Part shown: positions 17,189-26,405 of the stretch, piece by piece
Layout of the letters: every line of letters starts with the position of its first letter
Numbering within the stretch: the stretch's first letter is position 1
NCBI GenBank assembly: GCA_016792805.1
Contig: JAEUHX010000061.1
Location: forward strand, 223,399-287,398
Direction: 5' to 3'
Source of the DNA: Planctomycetota bacterium
GTDB lineage: Bacteria > Planctomycetota > UBA1135 > JACQFD01
DNA: 64,000 bases
Made by a program: the position numbers and the translations under genes
The notes under the pieces: model-generated
What the model saw: the letters and a program-made list of their open reading frames with translations, nothing else
Database searches by the model: none
What the model was told of the DNA's origin: nothing

Positions 17189-20100
17189 GTGCCTCTCGAA
17201 CACCCGGAACGGCAGACGACGCCGAGCCTCCTCTCCCGCGTCGCCAGCGCCCTCGCGATCGGCACCGATGGTTTCACCGCCGGGCTCCTTTTCTTCACGG
17301 CGATCCACTATGCCGTGACGACGCTCCGGTGCGACCGCGGCTGGTCGGAGGACCTGGCTCCCTTCGGGATCTACGCCTTCGGCGGCTTGCTGCTGGCTGC
17401 GCTGCTGTCGCTCGTGCGCAAGCGCGATCTCCCCGACGGCTGGTCGATCTGCGCCGCGGTCTGCCTTGCGACCACCATGGCCTACTTCGCGGGGCGGCTC
17501 CCCGTGACCGCCTCCTATTCCGACCATGGTCGCCCGCCGGAGTTCCGCTGGCTCTACCTCGGCGCGACGTTTCTTGGGAGCGCGGCCATCGGCAACTGGA
17601 TGCCGAAGGTCCCGGTATTCGGCGCATTTGTAGCAGCGTTGCTCGTGGCGACGCCCGCGACGCGGTATTTAATGCGAACAGCGCCCGAGGGATTCGAAGT
17701 GGCGCCGGTCTCGCTCGCGCTCGCGGCTCTCGTGCATGCGCGCCTGCGCGAGCCGCGCGCATTTGTGCGCCCGCCGCTGGCGGCCGTGTCCCTCCTCTTC
17801 GGAGCGATCGTGATCGTCGCCGCGGCCTGCTCCATCTCTCTGCAGAGCTCGATTCCGGCGGCGGGAAGGACGGCCGGGCAGATTCTTGCATTTTTGGTGC
17901 TCGCCGAGACGGCTCGGCGCGAGCGCTGGGGGACGGCGCTGCTCGCCGGAGTCGCCGCGACGGCGGCCATCGTGTCGCTCTCAGAATTGTGGGCTCTGTA
18001 CGAATTCTCCGATTGGGTCGGCTGGGATCGCGCGCGACGAACGCGGCTGCACTCCTACGCAATCCACCCGAACCTCGTGGCACCGTTCAGCATGTTCGGC
18101 GCCGTGGCCTGTCTCGGCTTCGCGCTCGCGACGCGGTCGTGGGCGCTCCGGGGCATGGCCGTCGTCGGCGCTGCCGCGGGTGCGGCGGCGGTGGCCGCCC
18201 ATCGCTCGGCGGGAGCATCGGTTGGGCTCGCGGCGGGCGTCGGAATGCTGCTGCTCGGCGCGGTGTCGTTGCGCTGGAAGTTGCTACAAAAACCGCTGGT
18301 GATCGGCGCGGCTGCTCTGCCAATTGTTGCGGTGATCACCGCGGTCACGATTCCGTTCGTGCTGCCTTCCATGAGCGGCGGCGGCGAATCGGGGAGCTTG
18401 AGTGTCGGCACGCGGCGCGAGTTCTGGAGCGCGGCGACGCGCGCCATCACGGCCCATCCGGTCCTGGGCCTCGGGCCGAGGAACACGGAGTCCCATGCGC
18501 CTTATTTGATCGAGACGATCGAGGCGAATCAGGATTGGACCGTCCACCCGCATAATTTGTTTCTCGAAGTCGCGGAGACTTGTGGACTTCCGGCTCTGGC
18601 CGCATTTATTGCATTGATCGCGGGCGGAGCCTGGGTCGCGCTCGCCAGTATGCGCACGCCCGAGAGGTCGGAGCCAAGGCTCGCGGTCGCGGGTCTGGCC
18701 GTACTGACGGCGCTCGCGGCCGACTGGTTCTTTGATCACGGATTCCCCGAGTTCGCCGTGCTTCCCGACGGATTTTGGTGGACGCTCGCCATTCTGATTG
18801 CGGCGCTGCCCCCTGCGGAAGAATCGAGAGCGGCGAGCGCGGGCGGCGGCCGATGGTGGGTTCCGGGGCTCGCGATGGCCGCGTCGATCGCGCTGCTCGT
18901 GGGCGGGACGACGCCATTAGTGTCTTCCGGCCTCGATCGTTCGGCGAAGTGGCTGAAGCAGTGGATCAGTTGGGCGCCGCGCTACGACGGCCCGATCGAT
19001 CCCGAGGGACGGCTCGAGCGGATGCGACTCGCAACGCAGATCACGCCCTATCGGCCCGACTTCCATCTCGCGCTGGCGGAGGCCTACATCCTGAAGGGCG
19101 ACCCGGCTGCGGCGATCGAATGTGTGCACACGGCGGCTCGTGTGGCTCCGGAAAACGCCGAGACGCTGCTGCGATGCGCTGGAATGCTCATTGAGGATCC
19201 GACGCCGGTGGATCGGCGCGATCCGGCGAAGGCGCTCGAGTATTACAAAAAAGCAGCGATTTTTGGGAATCCCGAGGAGCACGCGCTTGCACGCATGGGC
19301 ACCGCTCGCGCGCTCGGCGCACTTGGGAGAATTGAGGAGTGCACAGAAGAACTCGGCGTCGCCATCGGGCTCAATCCGGCGCTGATGATTCTTCCGTACG
19401 GATTCCGGCGCGGTCCGGGACCCGACGGCAAGCCAGATGTGACTTTCAATCCGGCTCCCAACGTCGTGATCCCGGTCTTTCGGACGGTCGAAAAGACGCT
19501 GGCGAAGCTGCGCGCCCGAAGCGGAAAGGAGTTCGACGCCGTTTGGGCGCCGATGGCGCGCATTGCGGAAGTCTACGCCCGAGCTGGCCGAACCGACCGC
19601 GCCATTGAGATCTTCCAATTCTTGATCGCGGCCGCGCCGACGCCGCGCATGAATCTACATAGCCAGCTCGCCCAGTACCGCATTCTCATCAGACAATATG
19701 CGGAGGCGCTGAAGGACGTCGAGGACGCGGAGAAGGCCGGCGGCCACCTCGTGATCGTGCCGGCGCTGCGCGCGCGGATTTATGATCTGATGGGACGGCC
19801 CGAGGAAGCCCGAAAGAATGCCGACGAGTTCTATAACTTTCACTACGACGCGGAAGTGATGCGCGCGCATGCGCGCGATACGCTGCGGACGTACGCCTAC
19901 TCGCTCGTTTCAGGCGGGCGCGGGCTCGACGGCGCCCGAGTTCTGTTGCTTTCGTCCCGCTTCGAGGAGACCAGCATGAATAAGGTCATCCTCCTGATGG
20001 AGGCGGCGACGGAGTCACTGAAGGCGTATCTCGGCTCGGAGGGCAGGAATCCCGACCCGTACCTCGCTCTGCTGAGCGACGCGTTCTCCCAGGCCTGCGA

Positions 20101-20437
20101 TGTGGCGGGCGCGCTCGAGTGGGGCGAGATGGACGGGCCCAAGCTGACGGCGATTGGACGCGAATTCGGAGCTGCTGCCGGAGCCCGCGGGCGATCCCTG
20201 TTCAATCTGCTGATGCCACTCGTCGAGAACCGCCGGGCGCTTGGCGCGCTCTATTTCCCCGAACCGCGCAACTCGCCGGGCCCGTTCCTGATGGCAGCGG
20301 GCGTTGGTGAGGGGATTGCTGCGTACATGCGGCGCACGGACGCGACCCAGGGACTTGAAGAGATCACCAATCGCTGCACCGCGCTTGTTTATTATGCCTC
20401 GAACCTCGGCCCACGGCCTTCCTGGAAGGGCAACTAA
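17189..20437 (+). CDS. O-antigen-ligase-like membrane protein with TPR C-terminal half
   Basis: A large protein of about 1,082 residues. The first 620 residues or so contain about a dozen hydrophobic helices and the signature HPHNLFLEVAETCGLPAL, typical of the Wzy/O-antigen ligase family that joins or polymerises lipid-linked glycans in the periplasm. The second half is soluble and TPR-like (EAYILKGDPAAAIECVHTAA, then KALEYYKKAAIFGNP, RTDRAIEIFQFLIAAAP, QYAEALKDVEDAEKAGG). The start is uncertain: the frame is open back to 16883, but that part overlaps ilvE. I chose GTG at 17189, just before the first membrane helix. Its stop overlaps the next gene by one base. Confidence 0.8.
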   Translation: MPLEHPERQTTPSLLSRVASALAIGTDGFTAGLLFFTAIHYAVTTLRCDRGWSEDLAPFGIYAFGGLLLAALLSLVRKRDLPDGWSICAAVCLATTMAYFAGRLPVTASYSDHGRPPEFRWLYLGATFLGSAAIGNWMPKVPVFGAFVAALLVATPATRYLMRTAPEGFEVAPVSLALAALVHARLREPRAFVRPPLAAVSLLFGAIVIVAAACSISLQSSIPAAGRTAGQILAFLVLAETARRERWGTALLAGVAATAAIVSLSELWALYEFSDWVGWDRARRTRLHSYAIHPNLVAPFSMFGAVACLGFALATRSWALRGMAVVGAAAGAAAVAAHRSAGASVGLAAGVGMLLLGAVSLRWKLLQKPLVIGAAALPIVAVITAVTIPFVLPSMSGGGESGSLSVGTRREFWSAATRAITAHPVLGLGPRNTESHAPYLIETIEANQDWTVHPHNLFLEVAETCGLPALAAFIALIAGGAWVALASMRTPERSEPRLAVAGLAVLTALAADWFFDHGFPEFAVLPDGFWWTLAILIAALPPAEESRAASAGGGRWWVPGLAMAASIALLVGGTTPLVSSGLDRSAKWLKQWISWAPRYDGPIDPEGRLERMRLATQITPYRPDFHLALAEAYILKGDPAAAIECVHTAARVAPENAETLLRCAGMLIEDPTPVDRRDPAKALEYYKKAAIFGNPEEHALARMGTARALGALGRIEECTEELGVAIGLNPALMILPYGFRRGPGPDGKPDVTFNPAPNVVIPVFRTVEKTLAKLRARSGKEFDAVWAPMARIAEVYARAGRTDRAIEIFQFLIAAAPTPRMNLHSQLAQYRILIRQYAEALKDVEDAEKAGGHLVIVPALRARIYDLMGRPEEARKNADEFYNFHYDAEVMRAHARDTLRTYAYSLVSGGRGLDGARVLLLSSRFEETSMNKVILLMEAATESLKAYLGSEGRNPDPYLALLSDAFSQACDVAGALEWGEMDGPKLTAIGREFGAAAGARGRSLFNLLMPLVENRRALGALYFPEPRNSPGPFLMAAGVGEGIAAYMRRTDATQGLEEITNRCTALVYYASNLGPRPSWKGN

Positions 20438-22317
20438 TGATGGAGCCGACGGCTGAGCAACGAACGCGCACCGATCGCCTGGTCCTGCTCCTGGCGGCGA
20501 TTTGTGTTCTTTTCTCTGCGGTTGTCGCGGTGCGCCTCGTGCTCGCGACGCGCACGGGCACCGTCGATAGCTACTATTACTACGCGCGCGCCGCGCAGCT
20601 CGCCGAAGGCGTGCCTCTGCGCGAGACGACGATCAACTGGGGCGAGGGCGTAGATCGCAAGTTCTTCCCCGGCTATCCGCTGATGTTGCGGCCCTTCATG
20701 CTCGGCACTCCGCCGGAGCGCGCGTGGCGCACGCTGTCGGTGGTGCTGGCGCTCGTGAATCCGATTTTGATCGGGTTTGCGCTGCGGCGCCTCGGGCTCT
20801 CCTTCCGGGCGGCGTGTCTCGCGGTCGCGATGTTCGCCACGAGCTTCGTCCCCTTGAACTGGACGAGCATGCCGATGGCGGAGGGTTCCGCCGTATTGTG
20901 GCTTTGCTTCTCGGCGCTGATGCTGCCGACTCGCGAAGAGGGCGCCATTCGCTCGGCGTGGCGATTCCTTGCGGCATGCTTGCTCGGCGGAATGGCCATT
21001 CAATGCCGCGCGGAGGCCGCGTATCCCGCTGCCGCTTTGGGGCTCGTGGGGATTGCAAGAATTCGCGGGAAGTCGGGCTGGCTCGCCGTCGGTGCGATGG
21101 GGGCCATTCTTGGCGCCGCGCCGTTCTTTTATTGGGTTTCGTCACTGCCGTCGACCGGCGAGTCGGGATCGCGGCTTCATTATGTGAACGAGTTCTTCCG
21201 TGAGTTCTCCTGGTTCGACCGGGAGGATTCGAGCGGCAAAGGCGGCGTGCTGGGGAATTTCGGCCGCTCGTGGTGGCACCCGGTCTTTTGTTGGGGACGC
21301 ACGCCGTTCGCGGAAACGCCTGACGAGGATCCGATACAGAAAGCGTTCTGGATCTCCGTGCTGGTCGGTTGGATGGCCGTCGCGATCGGCGGCTTCGGCG
21401 GATCGCGCGCGCGCATTTTTGCGCTCTCCTACATCGGGTTCGTCGCGTTCCGGTCGTTCTGGTATTACCCCTACGAGCGATTCTTGATCACCGGGCTGCC
21501 GATGGCCTTCGCGGCCGCGGCGATCATTACCGATGTGGCTTGGAGCAAGAGCAAGTGGGCCGGCTGGCTCTGCTGGGCTTTTGCACTGATCTGGGTCGCC
21601 CGCGGCGCGGAGTCGATCTCGCGGTTCCACAAGGTGCGTCGCCACGCCGAGAACGGAACGCACTCGATGCGCGACGACGACGAGCTCGCGCGTCTGCGTA
21701 TGCAGCTCGGCTTCACGACGTTTCCTCTGGAAGGGCCCGACTTCACCGTTCTCGCCGGACGGCGATATGTGAGGCGGCTGCCCGCGGCGTCGCTATCCGA
21801 TCCGCAGCAGCGCCGGGAGGCATTGGAGAAGGAAGTGGTGGTGCTGGAGTTCCCCTGGCCGCAAGCATGCTACGCGATGCGTCCTCGCCCGGTGATCCTC
21901 GGGTGGCCGCTTGAGAATTTCTGGGGTGCCGCGGAGTACACGGGAAAGTACGAGACGGTTCCCAAGAATCCGGATGGAACTCCGGTTCGCACGCCGAGAA
22001 GAACTGTGGATTTCCTGAAGGATCGCGGCGCGCGATATGTGATCACGGCCCGGCCGAGGACGGAGTTCGAGGGGACCGACGGTTTCGAGCGCAGCTTCAA
22101 GGGATTCCTCGAGTTCGCAGGCATCACGCCCGACGAGGGCCGGCTCGTGCGTCACTTCGACACAATCGAGGAGCGGCGCTCGGCCGACACGATGCTGGTG
22201 CTGCGATATGAGTGGCCTCGCCGCGTGCATGTGCACGAGCTCCGGCTTGGGCTGCTGGACCAGATCCGCGCCGAGCGCGCGCAGAGCTCGCCAGCGAGCG
22301 AGCCGGCGAAGAAGTAG
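20437..22317 (+). CDS. Polytopic membrane protein, GT39/ArnT-like glycosyltransferase family suspected
   Basis: A 626-residue protein with about ten hydrophobic segments in the first 400 residues and a soluble C-terminal part. After the first helix comes TRTGTVDSYYYYARAAQLAE, whose acidic loop is where GT-C enzymes place their catalytic Asp, followed by RKFFPGYPLMLRPFM. This topology resembles dolichyl-phosphate-mannose-type glycosyltransferases, which use lipid-linked sugars outside the membrane. The call rests on topology and is moderate. TAATG overlap with the O-antigen-ligase-like gene (its stop is at 20437) suggests translational coupling and a shared role in surface glycan assembly. Confidence 0.65.
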   Translation: MMEPTAEQRTRTDRLVLLLAAICVLFSAVVAVRLVLATRTGTVDSYYYYARAAQLAEGVPLRETTINWGEGVDRKFFPGYPLMLRPFMLGTPPERAWRTLSVVLALVNPILIGFALRRLGLSFRAACLAVAMFATSFVPLNWTSMPMAEGSAVLWLCFSALMLPTREEGAIRSAWRFLAACLLGGMAIQCRAEAAYPAAALGLVGIARIRGKSGWLAVGAMGAILGAAPFFYWVSSLPSTGESGSRLHYVNEFFREFSWFDREDSSGKGGVLGNFGRSWWHPVFCWGRTPFAETPDEDPIQKAFWISVLVGWMAVAIGGFGGSRARIFALSYIGFVAFRSFWYYPYERFLITGLPMAFAAAAIITDVAWSKSKWAGWLCWAFALIWVARGAESISRFHKVRRHAENGTHSMRDDDELARLRMQLGFTTFPLEGPDFTVLAGRRYVRRLPAASLSDPQQRREALEKEVVVLEFPWPQACYAMRPRPVILGWPLENFWGAAEYTGKYETVPKNPDGTPVRTPRRTVDFLKDRGARYVITARPRTEFEGTDGFERSFKGFLEFAGITPDEGRLVRHFDTIEERRSADTMLVLRYEWPRRVHVHELRLGLLDQIRAERAQSSPASEPAKK

Positions 22318-22329
22318 CACTCTGCGCGG

Positions 22330-22766
22330 CGCGGGGCACGCCCCGCGGAGACCGGTCGGCGCACGCGCTGACCCCACTTCAGTAATGTTGTTCGGCGCAC
22401 GCGCTGACCCCACTTGAGTGATACTGTTGAGCGCACGCGCCGACCCCACGAGAATCAATTGTGGGTTCGCGTTCTGGGCTCGGGTCGATGATTCCGTTTG
22501 GTTGCAGTAGGGCGCGGGCTTGCCCGCGACGATTCGGCGGCGCATGCGCCGCCGGATGAAGCAACCAATCCCCGACTCCGCGCCTTCGCCCGATCTGGAA
22601 CCGCGCGGGGCAAGCCCCGCGGAGATTGTTCGGCGCGTGCGCCGACCCTACGGCCGACAGGTGACAACCAACTATGTGGCTGTGCGGCGCGGGCGGCGCA
22701 TGCGCCGCCGGATGAAGCAACCAATCCCCGACTCCGCGCCTTCGCCCGATCTGGAACCACGCGGGG
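22330..22766. repeat. Cluster of palindromic and tandem repeats in a convergent gap
   Basis: A mosaic of GC-rich units between two converging genes. It includes GCGGGGC-AC-GCCCCGC (22331-22346), GGTCGGCGC-AC-GCGCTGACC (22354-22373), about three tandem units of roughly 36 bases built on GGCGCACGCGCTGACCCC plus AGTRATRYTGTT-like spacers (about 22354-22450), and two copies of the perfect palindrome GGCGGCGCATGCGCCGCC (22536-22553 and 22692-22709). Short frames through it give only Arg-rich low-complexity peptides. I see no gene. Its location suggests a termination or mRNA-end function. Confidence 0.75.
22536..22616. repeat. 81-bp direct repeat, copy 1
   Basis: Nearly identical (two differences, at 22603 and 22612) to 22692-22772, offset by exactly 156 bases. 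It begins with the GGCGGCGCATGCGCCGCC palindrome and ends in a GGGGCAAGCCCC hairpin. Confidence 0.85.
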
Positions 22767-22772
22767 CTAGCC
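22692..22772. repeat. 81-bp direct repeat, copy 2, overlapping the HEAT gene stop codon
   Basis: The second copy of the 81-bp repeat. It runs over the stop codon of the minus-strand HEAT gene (22767-22769). Relative to copy 1, the A-to-T change at 22768 is what creates the TAG on the minus strand. Confidence 0.85.
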
Positions 22773-24788
22773 GCGCTCCGACATCAGGGGCCACCACTCG
22801 CGGATTCGGCGGCCCTCGAAGGGATCATCCACCTTCTCGAAGAACGGCGCCGCTTTTGCGCGTGTTACAATTCGCTTGCTGAGCACGCGGCCGGCGTTCG
22901 AGCGAATCACCACAGAAATCCTCTCGAGCTTCTCGATGTTCCGCAGAACCTTGATCGAGAGGCGCGCTGCGTCGGGCCAGCCCATGTCCTCATCGAAGCG
23001 TTCGTGGGCAAGCTTCAGATCGAGCAAGACAGCTTCGCCTTCGACAACGCCCGTTGGTTCTGTGGTACCGCCCTCGCCGTCGAGCAATTTGTACACTGTT
23101 TCCGCGAGCGTTCCGGGCGGCGGCGGGGGCGGAGCCGGAGTGGCGGCGGGAGGCGTCGGCGGAGTGCCCTCCGCGGCCCCACCCGGCTGAGACGGCGTCG
23201 GCGGCTGCGCACCATATCCCGGTCCCGTACCGCTCGGCGCGCCGCCGGGCGCCGGCGACGGCTTCGGCGGCTCTGCCGCTGCAACCGGCGCGCTGCCCGG
23301 ATCGAGGCGCACGAGCGCCTCGCGCACGCGCTTTCGCACTTTTCCGTCAGAATCGGTGAGCGCCGTCTTCAGCGCGGGAACCGCATTCTTCGCCGCGTCG
23401 GGACCGATCGACGCGAGCGTCCCGGCGGCAGCGCCGCGAACATAGCTGAATTCATCCGTAAGGAGTTTCGAAAGCGCCGGCACCGCTTCTTTTGCAATGG
23501 GCCCGAGCTCGCCGAGCCCGAGAGTCGCCCGCATGCGAACATCTTCGCTGGGGCTCGCGAGTCCCTCGACGAAAGCCCTCACGACTCCCGCCAGGAGCGC
23601 AGAGGCGGCGGTCTCCGCCGCCTTCCGCTCCGGACCCTCCTTGGCAGAGGTGACCGCTTCTGTAAGAGCCGAATCGATGGACCGCAGCGCCTCTCCGGCT
23701 CGGCGCCGCACCACGGCGATGCTATCGGACACGCGCGCCGCGGCGAGAGCCTTCACCGAGTTGGCACCCGCGCGCCGACCGAGGGAGCCCACCGCATTGG
23801 CCGCCGCGATCCGCACCGAGGCCTCGGCGTCGGAGAGCGCTTTTGTGAGTTCTTGACAGTCGCTGCCGAGCTCGCCGAGCGCATAGGTTGCCGCCGCCCG
23901 AACTGCTTTCTCCGGATCGCCCTTCGAGAGCGCCGCCACGCTCCCAGCAATCGCCTTCGCCTGCGCGCCGAGCTCCGACTTTCGCTTCGCGATCTGTAAA
24001 CACGCCTTCTGTCGCGTTGAAGGCGTCGGGCTCTTCAAAAAATCCGCAAGGTTGGCAACCGTGAACGCTTTCCACTCGGGGAGTTCCAGCTTGGCCACCG
24101 ACTCCGGCGTCGGGTCGCCGTCGTCGGCCTCCCCATAAATCCGCTGCTGAGCCAGCTGGACCGCTTCCGCCACGGCGGCATTGCCGTCGCTCTCGAGTTT
24201 CGACAGCGCCGGGAGCGCCGGCTTTGCGAACGAGGCCATGCGTCCGAGCGCGGTGGCCGCGACGGCTCGCGTCTCGGGCCTGGCATCCCCGAGCATTTCC
24301 GTGAGAACTGCAAGTGTATCTTTCGACTGGGGCCCCATACGCACAGCGGCTTCGGCGATGGCCGATCGCACTCTGTCGTCGGTCTCCGATTTGAGGGATT
24401 TCAGAACATCAGGAAGTGCCTTGGCTCCCTTCGGGCCGATTTTCGAAAGTGCGATACCCGCCTCCGAGCGAACGCTGACCTCGCGGTCGACGCTGAGGAG
24501 CTTCGCGAGCGTTGGCGCGGCATCGCGGGCGGAATCACCGATTTCGCCGAGGGCGGCGGCCACCGCGGCGCGCACGCCGGAATGTTGATCCGTCAGGGCC
24601 TTCAGGAGATCGGGAACGGCGGCCTTCGCGTCGGCTCCCATCTTGCCGAGGCGCTGCGCCGCGTCCTTGCGGAGCTCCGGGCTCGGGTCCTTCAGGAGAT
24701 CGAGGAGGTCGTGCCCGTAGGGCAGTCCTTGTTTTCCCCCCTGGATGAGTAGCAGCGCAGCGAATGCGGCCGTGAGGTGCAAAGACAT
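22767..24788 (-). CDS. Exported HEAT-repeat protein
   Basis: A 673-residue protein with a short signal peptide (MSLHLTAAFAALLLIQGG). About twelve HEAT-type repeats of 36-40 residues follow, such as DPSPELRKDAAQRLGKMGAD, then AVPDLLKALTDQHSGVRAAV, and SVRSEAGIALSKIGPKGAKA. A Pro/Gly-rich linker (residues about 500-560) leads to a C-terminal domain of about 115 residues with KLAHERFDEDMGWPDAARL and ISVVIRSNAGRVLSKRIV, not recognised. It is the last gene of a three-gene operon, seven bases after the peptidase-like gene. The role is likely scaffolding outside the cytoplasm. Its stop codon lies in an 81-bp repeat, so the C-terminus may have been altered recently. Confidence 0.85.
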   Translation of the reverse strand: MSLHLTAAFAALLLIQGGKQGLPYGHDLLDLLKDPSPELRKDAAQRLGKMGADAKAAVPDLLKALTDQHSGVRAAVAAALGEIGDSARDAAPTLAKLLSVDREVSVRSEAGIALSKIGPKGAKALPDVLKSLKSETDDRVRSAIAEAAVRMGPQSKDTLAVLTEMLGDARPETRAVAATALGRMASFAKPALPALSKLESDGNAAVAEAVQLAQQRIYGEADDGDPTPESVAKLELPEWKAFTVANLADFLKSPTPSTRQKACLQIAKRKSELGAQAKAIAGSVAALSKGDPEKAVRAAATYALGELGSDCQELTKALSDAEASVRIAAANAVGSLGRRAGANSVKALAAARVSDSIAVVRRRAGEALRSIDSALTEAVTSAKEGPERKAAETAASALLAGVVRAFVEGLASPSEDVRMRATLGLGELGPIAKEAVPALSKLLTDEFSYVRGAAAGTLASIGPDAAKNAVPALKTALTDSDGKVRKRVREALVRLDPGSAPVAAAEPPKPSPAPGGAPSGTGPGYGAQPPTPSQPGGAAEGTPPTPPAATPAPPPPPPGTLAETVYKLLDGEGGTTEPTGVVEGEAVLLDLKLAHERFDEDMGWPDAARLSIKVLRNIEKLERISVVIRSNAGRVLSKRIVTRAKAAPFFEKVDDPFEGRRIREWWPLMSERG

Positions 24789-24795
24789 GGAATCG

Positions 24796-26400
24796 TTACT
24801 TCTCTCCGGGAGTTTTCTCGGTGTCGCTGCTGGTGCTCTTCTTGATCAGCGCGTCGAGGTCGAGCTCGAAATCAATCTCCGGATCCTCGGGATCCATCTC
24901 GCGGGCGAGCGCCATGAGCCGTTTGCCCTCGGTGCCGTCGCCCTTCTTGGCCATCGTCCTTCCGAGATGCCAATAAAGTCGAGCCTGGAGCGGGTCGAAT
25001 TCAAGGGCTTGCTTCCAGATCGTGATCGCCTCGCCGAGGCGGTCATCGCGGACCAGAAGACGCGCATACGCGTGATAGGCATTGGCATCGCGGCAGCCGG
25101 CCTCGATCGCCTCCTTGTACAGCCGGCGCGCCCGAATCGGCCGTCCCGAGTGGTCCGCCGACTCCGCCGCGAGCTGGAGGCCGCGCGCGCTGGTCGTCTG
25201 AATCGACTTTTGGACATGGGCATGCCACTCCTTTTCGAGGGCCGCCACCGCTTTCGCGTCTTTCAGCCCAAGCGACCGCTTGAACTGCAGCCACACTTCG
25301 CCGCCGCTCACGGACCGATTATTATCACCGAGCGTCACATCGCGCTTCACTTCGCGGTCGAATGCAAGCCCCACGATGAATGCTTGGAACTTCGGCTTGT
25401 AGCGCTTGTCCGACATGAGGAAGTGGCAGAGCGACCACCCCCATGTGTAATGCTCATACATCCGATCCGTCGACACGAGCGCCTCGAGCCCCATGAGCTC
25501 CCCAGGCTTCGACGCGCCGGCGGTGGTGGGGCCGGAGTCGCCGTCGCCGAGGCGGCCCGACGCGATGTCGCTCTGGATCTCTGCGAGGCGGCCCTCCTGC
25601 AGCAGCCCGAACTCGAGCTTCTTCGTGGCGGCGTCGAAGCTGCTCGCCCCGTAATACTCCGCCAGCGACTCGCCGGGGAAGTGTGGATAGAGGAATCCTG
25701 GATTGATCAACGCGGAAAGATAGTGGTTCGCTTCGTGGAAGAGCGTCGTCTCGGTGCCCCGCGCGTCGAGCCGGTCATAGTAGACGTTCAGCTCAAGCGG
25801 ACGGACGAATCGATAATAGGCAATGGCGCCGCGCTGCGCTCCGCTCGTCTCGTAGTACGTTTCCTCATCGTGGTAGAAGCAAACCTTGAGCTTCTCCTTC
25901 GGGACATTGAGCTTCCACTGCTTTGAGAACTCCGTGAAGTAGCCCTCGAGGAGATCTCGGTAGCGCTGGAAGACGTGCGGCGGAACTGTGTATTCGAAGT
26001 CGAAGTGCGCCGAAGTCGAGCGGAGCCGATTCCGCCAGAGCTGGTGCGACTTCAGCTGCTCGATCTGCTTCTTCTTTTCTGCCACCTTCCGCTGGAGCAG
26101 CGAGTCTCGCTCTTTCGACGGCATCCAGCGGCCGTCGAACTTCACAAGTCCCTTCTCGAGCGCCTTGCGCTCCTCGTCATTCTTGGGCTCGACGGGAGCC
26201 GCGGCGACCAGGACCGCATCCAGCACCATCGCCGCCGGAACTTTGATATCGCCGTTCTGGAAGCGGACCCGATAGTCGGCTCCGTCCTTCTCGACGGCGA
26301 GCTGCGTCAGGATTCGACCGTCCTTCAGGATCAGGCAATCGTCGCCGAGCGAAGCGCCCGCGAACGCAGCAACCCAAGCCAGCAGAAAGCTACAGCCCAT
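24796..26400 (-). CDS. Exported DUF1570-like peptidase with TPR tail
   Basis: A 534-residue exported protein (MGCSFLLAWVAAFAGASLG, then DDCLILKDGRIL). Residues about 130-270 look like a gluzincin-type peptidase: SAHFDFEYTVPPHVFQRYRD, then TTLFHEANHYLS with the HExxH zinc motif, and a downstream glutamate in FPGESLAEYYGAS. This is the layout of the DUF1570 group. The C-terminal quarter carries TPR helices (RARRLYKEAIEAGCRDANAY, EAITIWKQALEFDPLQARL) and an acidic end. It sits between a related protein lacking HExxH and the HEAT protein, with gaps of five and seven bases. The substrate is unknown. Confidence 0.78.
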   Translation of the reverse strand: MGCSFLLAWVAAFAGASLGDDCLILKDGRILTQLAVEKDGADYRVRFQNGDIKVPAAMVLDAVLVAAAPVEPKNDEERKALEKGLVKFDGRWMPSKERDSLLQRKVAEKKKQIEQLKSHQLWRNRLRSTSAHFDFEYTVPPHVFQRYRDLLEGYFTEFSKQWKLNVPKEKLKVCFYHDEETYYETSGAQRGAIAYYRFVRPLELNVYYDRLDARGTETTLFHEANHYLSALINPGFLYPHFPGESLAEYYGASSFDAATKKLEFGLLQEGRLAEIQSDIASGRLGDGDSGPTTAGASKPGELMGLEALVSTDRMYEHYTWGWSLCHFLMSDKRYKPKFQAFIVGLAFDREVKRDVTLGDNNRSVSGGEVWLQFKRSLGLKDAKAVAALEKEWHAHVQKSIQTTSARGLQLAAESADHSGRPIRARRLYKEAIEAGCRDANAYHAYARLLVRDDRLGEAITIWKQALEFDPLQARLYWHLGRTMAKKGDGTEGKRLMALAREMDPEDPEIDFELDLDALIKKSTSSDTEKTPGEK

Positions 26401-26405
26401 GGCAG

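Noticed and set aside
22498..22882. Short Arg/Pro-rich frames across the repeat cluster
   Set aside because: They are translations of palindromic repeats and run into the HEAT gene on the other strand.
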